This document shows positions 7,942 through 12,020 of a DNA stretch of 12,020 nt, one piece after another (positions within the stretch are counted from its first letter, which is position 1; every line of letters starts with the position of its first letter). The notes beneath the pieces were generated by a model that was not told where the DNA came from, made no database searches, and saw only the letters and a list, made by a program, of their open reading frames with translations. A program made the position numbers and the translations under genes. Origin of the DNA: an uncultured Actinomycetes bacterium (GTDB lineage Bacteria > Actinomycetota > Acidimicrobiia > Acidimicrobiales > Ilumatobacteraceae); NCBI GenBank assembly GCA_903925985.1, contig CAIYHK010000075.1, positions 1-12,020 of the forward strand, read 5' to 3'.

Positions 7942-8116
7942 TCACGGAATCCATTACAGAGTTGAATAGCCGACCGATCTGCCCTGCGCCACCGCCAGAG
8001 GTAGCCCAAGCGACCACAAGAAGACCAATAACTGCTGCCCCAAGAATCACGAGTGCGTCTTCGGTTGTTGACTGACCGTGTTCGTCAGTGAGAATTGATT
8101 TAAGTTGAGTTTTCAT
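7922..8116 (-). CDS. flp: Flp-type pilin subunit (DUF4244-like)
   Basis: This is a 64-residue pilin-like protein, the likely main subunit of the Tad pilus encoded around it. It has a 14-residue leader ending in Gly14, the processing region GQSTTED, and a hydrophobic helix (LVILGAAVIGLLVVAWA, about 22-38). A short C-terminal segment contains a Gly-rich turn and an amphipathic tail. Flp pilins carry Glu-Tyr at mature positions +5 and +6; here Glu19 is kept but +6 is Asp20 (codon GAC, 8059-8057). Length and the TSGGGAGQIGRLFNSVMDSVIG tail resemble the actinobacterial small Flp-like proteins found next to tadE in Ssd-type tad loci. It has the operon's strongest ribosome binding site, consistent with a need for many copies. 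Identity is likely; function as a polymerising pilin is inferred. Confidence 0.85.
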   Translation of the reverse strand: MKTQLKSILTDEHGQSTTEDALVILGAAVIGLLVVAWATSGGGAGQIGRLFNSVMDSVIGKVAG

Positions 8117-8120
8117 TCGT

Positions 8121-8126
8121 TCCTCC
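8121..8126 (-). promoter_or_regulatory. strong ribosome binding site of the flp pilin gene
   Basis: GGAGGA on the minus strand (8126-8121) lies 4 bases before the ATG at 8116, an almost full Shine-Dalgarno sequence. It stands out from the weak or absent sites of the flanking tad genes (TTG-started tadB/C and tadE) and would raise pilin output from the shared mRNA. Confidence 0.7.
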
Positions 8127-8132
8127 GAAGCT

Positions 8133-9146
8133 TCAAGACAAAGGGGTAGTCAGTGAGCCAATTGCTGCCGCAATGAGTGGAACAACCGTGACAAGTGCAA
8201 ACGACGGCAAGATAAGAAACACCAATGGAAAACTGAGACGCACAGGAAGGCGTCGTGCAAGTGATTCGGCTTCGCGTTCTTGTCGCATCACGGCAAAGGT
8301 GCGGATTCGCTCCAGGGTTGGGGTGATCGGAAGCCCATCGCGTTGATGGGAGCGAATGACAGCAATCAACGGGGCTGAAGCCGGCCCAAGCTCGGTCTGC
8401 AGGGAGCTCATTGCTTGTTCGAAAGTTCCGCCCATTGCGAGTGTGTCGGCCACGTTTTGCAATGACTCGTGACCACCTTCGCGGGCCGCCCACTCAATCG
8501 CTCCATGAATGGTGCCTCGGGCAGCTAGGCCAACACAGATCGAGTCAACGATTTCCGTGATTGGATCAGCTTTGCTGGGTGCATTGACGATGCGTTGCAT
8601 GTGGGCGCGTGCCAAAAGATTCAAAATTATGGCGATCACGACACATGCCCAACCTGTGCGATTACCGAGTAGAAAGCCACGTACGCGAGGGTCAACTGCA
8701 CACATGAGTAGACCGGCAAGCCCCGGTATCCAGGTGAGCACTCGCGCTGAGAAAACTGCAGTTGCCGCTTGGGATTCACGTAAGAGGTCCGCAGCTTCAC
8801 GGCGTCGAAGAACCTCTGCAATCCCGTGTAATACCGAAACAGCACCTGGGCCCGCATTATGGGCTGCGGTGATTGCTTTGGTCACGAGCCGTTGATGGCT
8901 CATCCCAACTTCGTCAACATTGAGATCATCCAGCGCGATTGAAATTGCTTTTCCAGCCTGAATCTCTCGTGCCGCTTGTTCAATGCGATCAACAAGCGGA
9001 ACTGTGATGGGTTGTTCCTTTGAATCCGCTACTTGTGTGGGCTTTAAGCGCTGGCGAATCCATCTGTGGTTCACAAAGGCATTACAAGGTAGAAACACCG
9101 TAAAGAATGCCCCAAGGCTTGCCAATGCTGCACGACCACTTATCAA
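8133..9146 (-). CDS. Tad pilus inner-membrane platform protein, TadB-TadC fusion
   Basis: This is a 337-residue type II secretion F-family protein that forms the inner-membrane platform driven by the TadA ATPase. Two successive F-type halves can be seen. The first has a TM helix at 5-25, a cytoplasmic helical domain (about 51-135) and the TadB-like ESQAATAVFSARVL segment leading into TMs at 136-152 and 164-180. The second has a helical domain from about 197 to 304 (TEIVDSICVGLAARG, GGTFEQAM) and the TadC-like REAESLARRLPVRLSFPLVF into a C-terminal membrane segment (305-330). These are normally two genes, so this looks like a compact fusion. The TTG start at 9146 is preceded by GGTGAG and lies 4 bases after the tadA stop. 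A downstream ATG would remove the first TM. The pilin gene follows 16 bases later. Confidence 0.85.
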   Translation of the reverse strand: MISGRAALASLGAFFTVFLPCNAFVNHRWIRQRLKPTQVADSKEQPITVPLVDRIEQAAREIQAGKAISIALDDLNVDEVGMSHQRLVTKAITAAHNAGPGAVSVLHGIAEVLRRREAADLLRESQAATAVFSARVLTWIPGLAGLLMCAVDPRVRGFLLGNRTGWACVVIAIILNLLARAHMQRIVNAPSKADPITEIVDSICVGLAARGTIHGAIEWAAREGGHESLQNVADTLAMGGTFEQAMSSLQTELGPASAPLIAVIRSHQRDGLPITPTLERIRTFAVMRQEREAESLARRLPVRLSFPLVFLILPSFALVTVVPLIAAAIGSLTTPLS

Positions 9147-9150
9147 TCTC

Positions 9151-10248
9151 TCACCGCCAATTGCGTAGCGGCACGAGCTGTTGGGAGTCGCACCAAATCA
9201 TCCGTGTGCGCAGCGAGCCGCGTGCCTCACGATCTACTTCGGCAATGTGTGCAACCGCCCGCACCCCTGTGACCGAACGTGCAACATGAATTACAACATC
9301 AATTGAATTACGGATGTGCTCGCGGACAACTTCAGCACTCCAATTGGTGGCTCGCATAATCAATGCCTCGATCCGGCGTAGCGCATCTTCAGCACTGTTC
9401 GCATGACAGGTTGCGAGAGTGCCGTCGTGGCCGGTGTTCATCGCCTGCACGAGCTCGACTGCTTCGTCGCCACGAATCTCACCAATCACAAGCCGATCGG
9501 GTCGCAAGCGTAGAGCTGCGCGGAGTAGGTGTGAGGCAGTGATCTCAGTGAGACCTTCGTTGTTCCCGGGGCGAGACTCAAGACCAACAACATGTGATGT
9601 GCGGGGTTGTAACTCACTGGTGTCTTCAATCGTGACTATGCGCTCACCATCTGGAACGAGTTCGGTGATTGCATTAAGCAAAGTGGTCTTACCTGATGAG
9701 GTTGGGCCGCTAACCAGTACATTGCAACGCCGATGAACGATCTCTTGCAGAAGTTGCACACCACTGCGGTCAAGAAATGCACCAAGTGCAATCGGTGTAA
9801 TTGCAAACTTGCGGACGGCGAGACAGGTGCCCCGCGCGGCGACAGGAGGAATCACCGCGCAGAGACGCGAGCCATCTGCCAAACGTGCATCAACAACCGG
9901 ATTGACTAAATCAAGGCGTCGAACCAACGGAGTGAGCACGCGTTCCAAAAATGCGTCAACCTTCTCGGGGTCAATAGTCCCCACGAATTCAGGCCCCGTG
10001 TTTTTATCGACCCAGAGTTCGGTGGCGTGGTTGACCATCACTTCACGCACTTGGGGATCATCTAGAAACTCCTGTAGAGCCCCAAAACCATGTAACTCGG
10101 CCTCCACACGGCGGATCAGCACATCTTTCTCGGTAGGGCCCAGCAATGGGGCCACAGATCTGATTGCCTCCTCCACAACTCGTATCGAAGTGTCGCGACG
10201 AGAGCGAACAATGGAACAGACCTCTTTCACCACCGAATCCAACATCAC
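9151..10248 (-). CDS. tadA: Tad pilus assembly ATPase TadA (CpaF/VirB11 family)
   Basis: This is a 365-residue secretion ATPase of the PulE/VirB11 superfamily, a cytoplasmic hexamer that powers pilus extension. An N-terminal domain (about 1-150) includes LHGFGALQEFLDDPQVREVMVN and RPVVDARL-type segments usual for CpaF. The ATPase core shows Walker A GPTSSGKTT (181-189, Lys187), the Asp-box IEDTSELQ, Walker B-like RPDRLVIGEIRGDEAVEL, and the His-box LATCHANSAEDALRR. All catalytic motifs are intact, and the length matches actinobacterial TadA. The GTG start at 10248 overlaps the stop of the upstream TadZ/Ssd-like gene by 4 bases; an ATG one codon later is equally possible. The next gene starts 4 bases after the stop, so these genes are almost certainly one operon. 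Confidence 0.95.
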   Translation of the reverse strand: MMLDSVVKEVCSIVRSRRDTSIRVVEEAIRSVAPLLGPTEKDVLIRRVEAELHGFGALQEFLDDPQVREVMVNHATELWVDKNTGPEFVGTIDPEKVDAFLERVLTPLVRRLDLVNPVVDARLADGSRLCAVIPPVAARGTCLAVRKFAITPIALGAFLDRSGVQLLQEIVHRRCNVLVSGPTSSGKTTLLNAITELVPDGERIVTIEDTSELQPRTSHVVGLESRPGNNEGLTEITASHLLRAALRLRPDRLVIGEIRGDEAVELVQAMNTGHDGTLATCHANSAEDALRRIEALIMRATNWSAEVVREHIRNSIDVVIHVARSVTGVRAVAHIAEVDREARGSLRTRMIWCDSQQLVPLRNWR

Positions 10249-10886
10249 GCCACCGCACTCAAGCGAGAACTAATCACGGTTGGCAATCGAGCGGCGAGCA
10301 GTCCGGCATCAACCGCGCGTGCCACGGATGCATCAACTGGAATTTCTGCAACGACCGGCACCTGCAGCACTGCCTCAACATCACGACGGGTTAACGCACG
10401 ACCAGCTTCGGTGATCAGAATGATCCCATCAGCCAATGAAGCACAATCAGTTGCACGACGCAGAGCGAGATAACAGGGCCGAGTAATTAACAGCGAGTGC
10501 AACGCGTGCTCACGAAGTACTGCAGGTGGAATCCCAGTTCCGGCATCCACGATGCAGAGTTGTGGGCCGTGCTCTAAGTATTCGGCAAATGCCTCAAGTC
10601 GAGATGATTCGATGAAGTCACCTTTTCCTCGATGCAAGAGCCGAAGACCATGGCCGACATCGGTCATCAGATAGTTGAGGGCTTCGGCAGGGGTGTTTGA
10701 TGACGAATTAAGCCAATCAACAACACCTGGCCCGCTGGGTTCCTGGATGCCAAGTGCTGCTGGAACATCGCCTTTGAGATCTACCAATACGGCATTCTCA
10801 TTGGCACGGGCTGACACAACGGCAAGGGCAGAAGAAACAACAGTTGTTCCACTTCCGCCTTTTACGGACCAACACAGTGTGTACAT
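10245..10886 (-). CDS. CpaE/TadZ (Ssd-like) MinD-fold protein, first gene of the tad operon
   Basis: This 213-residue protein has the fold of the ParA/MinD group, and by position corresponds to TadZ/CpaE or mycobacterial Ssd, which helps place the pilus machine. The deviant Walker A at the very N-terminus reads KGGSGTT (residues 9-15): the first Lys is present but the nucleotide-binding Lys is replaced by Thr14. VLVDLKGDVPAALG and LCIVDAGTG match the MinD switch-like segments, and the C-terminal part (ALTRRDVEAVLQVPVVAEIP) is typical of the family. The N-terminal receiver-like domain of CpaE and Ssd is absent. I chose ATG at 10886 because AAGGG lies 5 bases upstream and the Walker motif follows directly. 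A longer frame to 11018 would run through the divergent neighbour. It overlaps tadA by 4 bases. Confidence 0.8.
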   Translation of the reverse strand: MYTLCWSVKGGSGTTVVSSALAVVSARANENAVLVDLKGDVPAALGIQEPSGPGVVDWLNSSSNTPAEALNYLMTDVGHGLRLLHRGKGDFIESSRLEAFAEYLEHGPQLCIVDAGTGIPPAVLREHALHSLLITRPCYLALRRATDCASLADGIILITEAGRALTRRDVEAVLQVPVVAEIPVDASVARAVDAGLLAARLPTVISSRLSAVA

Positions 10887-10927
10887 GGATTCCCTTCCCC
10901 TTGTAGGGTCATTAAAAGAGGTGTGAT
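10887..10927. promoter_or_regulatory. 41-base divergent promoter region between the tad operon and the His-motif membrane protein
   Basis: Both start codons face away from this short gap, so each gene's promoter must overlap the other's 5' end or be very compact. It contains the minus-strand ribosome binding site AAGGG (10896-10892) and the plus-strand AAAAGAGG (10914-10921). A small palindrome, CCCT-TGT-AGGG, sits at 10898-10908. TAGGGT at 10904-10909 fits TANNNT on the plus strand but has no good -35. No promoter can be assigned firmly. The arrangement suggests the two units could be co-regulated. Confidence 0.35.
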
Positions 10928-11893
10928 GTGAAGCGGAAGTTTTTGGCGAACCTGGTGCTAACGACCGCAATAGCAATTGGATTCTCAACACCGGTGCTTG
11001 CGCATGGTTCAGAAGCAAAGAACACAGAATCGATCATTGAATCAATCTCACCCAAACCAAGCAGTGTGGCGATCTCGATAGCTGCTGGCGATTCCTTGAT
11101 TGTGGTTAAGGCCGAAAAGGGACACACCGTTGAGATCGCTGGCTATAGCGATGAGCCCTATCTACGTGTGCGTGATGACGGCACAGTTGAGGAAAATCAG
11201 AATTCCCCGGCGGTGGTCTTAAACAAATCGCGCCTTGCGGATGTTGACTCTGTGACACCTGACCCCAGTCTTCAACCTGCGTGGGTGACGATTGCCAATA
11301 ACGGTGAGGTTGCATGGCACGACCACCGAATCCATTGGATGTCACCCACCACACCACCAACTCTTGACGATGCAGGGACTGTGCAGCAGTGGTCTGTGAA
11401 ATTGATTGTGGACGGTGAGGAAGTTGTTGTCGAGGGTCGTTTAGTACTGCTCGACTCACCCTCGGTCATGTGGTGGCTGGTTGCTGCTCCATTTGCCGCG
11501 CTTTTGTTCCTCGCGATGCGACGCCGCGCGCTGTCAATCGCTGTGCTGGTCGTTGGAATCTCTGTGTTGCTGATCGACGTAGCTCGAATGCGCGCGTTGC
11601 CCGAAGTTGCACAACACACACCCACAGTTGGTATCGCTGGTGGAGTAGCTGCGTTGCTCACCCTTGTGGGCTTGATCAATCGCCGCGAGAAATACGCTGA
11701 TGCATTGCTTGCCGGAATCGGCACCGCTGCATGTCTGGTTTCCTATACAGGCATCAGTTGGATGGCCAACGCAGTGTTGCCAGGCGTTCGCTACGAATGG
11801 CTAGCAAGGGGTTCCTTGGCAGCAATAGCGGGCGCTGGAATCGCAGCGATCTATTCAGGTGTGAACGGAGCGCTGAAAATCAGCCAGCAATGA
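10928..11893 (+). CDS. secreted/membrane-anchored protein with WHDHRIHWM motif, function unknown
   Basis: This is a 321-residue protein I cannot name by function. A signal peptide (1-25, ending PVLA) would leave His26 as the first mature residue. An exported domain follows to about 177, containing [21 protein letters not shown] (62-83), VVLNKSR and Trp130-His-Asp-His-Arg-Ile-His-Trp-Met138. After a second beta-type stretch ([18 protein letters not shown]) come five likely TM helices (about 180-197, 201-221, 233-250, 259-284, 296-314). Similar proteins with this His motif occur in actinobacteria, as far as I recall, without an assigned role. The N-terminal His plus the His cluster suggest metal binding, perhaps copper as in CopC, but that is inference. 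The GTG start has AAAAGAGG 6 bases upstream. It diverges from the tad operon and overlaps the sigma factor gene tail-to-tail by 14 bases. Confidence 0.85.
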   Translation: MKRKFLANLVLTTAIAIGFSTPVLAHGSEAKNTESIIESISPKPSSVAISIAAGDSLIVVKAEKGHTVEIAGYSDEPYLRVRDDGTVEENQNSPAVVLNKSRLADVDSVTPDPSLQPAWVTIANNGEVAWHDHRIHWMSPTTPPTLDDAGTVQQWSVKLIVDGEEVVVEGRLVLLDSPSVMWWLVAAPFAALLFLAMRRRALSIAVLVVGISVLLIDVARMRALPEVAQHTPTVGIAGGVAALLTLVGLINRREKYADALLAGIGTAACLVSYTGISWMANAVLPGVRYEWLARGSLAAIAGAGIAAIYSGVNGALKISQQ

Positions 11894-12020
11894 GATCGCG
11901 CGCACCAGTGTCTGACGACGGGTGACGCAATTTGCTCATGGCGCGAGCTTCAATTTGACGAATGCGCTCACGTGTGAGGTTGAAGTGTTCTCCCACTTCT
12001 TCCAATGTGCGACCTTCGCC
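11880..12020 (-). CDS. sigma-70 family RNA polymerase sigma factor, C-terminal end (runs off the right edge)
   Basis: The last 46 codons and the stop of a minus-strand gene are present. They encode sigma region 4.2, the helix-turn-helix that reads the -35 element: [34 protein letters not shown], with the near-invariant TRERIRQIE recognition helix. Group 1 and 2 factors (RpoD/SigA/HrdB, SigB) end this way, with a short tail after LRHP. The tail here, [12 protein letters not shown], is unlike the RSQVLRDYLD ending of mycobacterial SigA, so principal versus alternative cannot be decided. The stop codon lies within the 3' end of the convergent membrane-protein gene (14-base overlap). Confidence 0.92.
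   Translation of the reverse strand, partial: GEGRTLEEVGEHFNLTRERIRQIEARAMSKLRHPSSDTGARDLIAG

Noticed and set aside
8127..8134. GAAGCTTC palindrome between the tadB-C and flp genes
   Set aside because: An 8-base palindrome is expected by chance in a window this size, and it lies between two genes that are clearly co-transcribed.
9809..10273. 154-codon open frame on the plus strand opposite tadA
   Set aside because: It is rich in Arg, Ser and Thr with no motif, and lies fully over conserved tadA coding sequence.
10887..11018. Longer N-terminus for the TadZ-like protein starting at 11018
   Set aside because: The extra 44 residues overlap the divergent gene's signal peptide region and have no family resemblance. 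The ATG at 10886 has a Shine-Dalgarno sequence 5 bases upstream and puts the Walker motif at the normal place.
11272..11724. 150-codon open frame on the minus strand opposite the His-motif membrane protein
   Set aside because: It is a shadow frame: the plus-strand frame has a signal peptide, five TM helices and a good ribosome binding site, while this one is Ser/Thr/Ala-rich without features.
1..12020. CRISPR arrays, tRNA/rRNA genes, insertion sequences, phage or toxin-antitoxin genes
   Set aside because: I looked for spaced repeats, transposase motifs and tRNA-like arms and saw none. Nearly every base is accounted for by conserved chromosomal genes.

Overview
The window is chromosomal DNA from an actinobacterium-like bacterium of middling GC (about 50-60% in three lines counted by hand). 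The clues are an MprAB-like two-component system, an MmpL-type transporter, a compact Ssd/TadA/TadB-C/Flp/TadE pilus locus of the kind found in Actinomycetota near topA, and many GTG/TTG starts (8 of the 12 visible starts are not ATG). Placement within the Acidimicrobiia or a freshwater actinobacterial lineage is a guess. Coding density is very high: no stretch over 90 bases lacks a gene, and I see no rRNA, tRNA, CRISPR array, insertion sequence or phage gene.

Left part (1-5456). The 5' part of topA (DNA topoisomerase I) runs off the left edge on the minus strand. Upstream of it on the same strand is an MMPL/RND-family membrane transporter. Divergent from that transporter are rsgA (ribosome small-subunit GTPase) and an acyl-CoA dehydrogenase of the ACAD10/ACAD11-like type. 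The dehydrogenase ends in a 29-base tail-to-tail overlap with the next gene.

Middle part (5428-7493). A sensor histidine kinase and an OmpR-type response regulator sit on the minus strand with a 4-base overlap and resemble MprB/MprA. Upstream of the regulator are a near-perfect tandem 10-mer repeat, the layout expected for an OmpR-family dimer site, and a promoter that would give a leaderless transcript.

Right part (7570-10886). A five-gene minus-strand operon encodes a minimal Tad/Flp pilus machine. Its order is a CpaE/Ssd-like MinD-fold protein, the TadA/CpaF ATPase, one protein that appears to join TadB and TadC, a Flp pilin-like protein, and a TadE-like pseudopilin. The genes overlap or are separated by 16 bases or fewer. 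No prepilin peptidase, TadF, secretin or helicase is present in the window. The pilin has Asp where Flp pilins normally have the Tyr of the Glu-Tyr motif.

Right edge (10928-12020). Divergent from the tad operon, 41 bases away, is a secreted or membrane-anchored protein with a Trp-His-Asp-His-Arg-x-His-Trp-Met motif and a predicted mature N-terminal His. I cannot name its function. It overlaps tail-to-tail with the last 46 codons of a sigma-70 factor that enters from the right edge.

Three genes (rsgA, the acyl-CoA dehydrogenase and the response regulator) have a TANNNT -10 hexamer exactly 7 bases before the start codon and no well-placed Shine-Dalgarno sequence, which suggests leaderless mRNAs. 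The most unusual items are the compact tad locus (TadB-TadC fusion, altered pilin motif, Walker-A-deviant TadZ), the His-rich membrane protein, and the palindrome over the dehydrogenase -10 hexamer.
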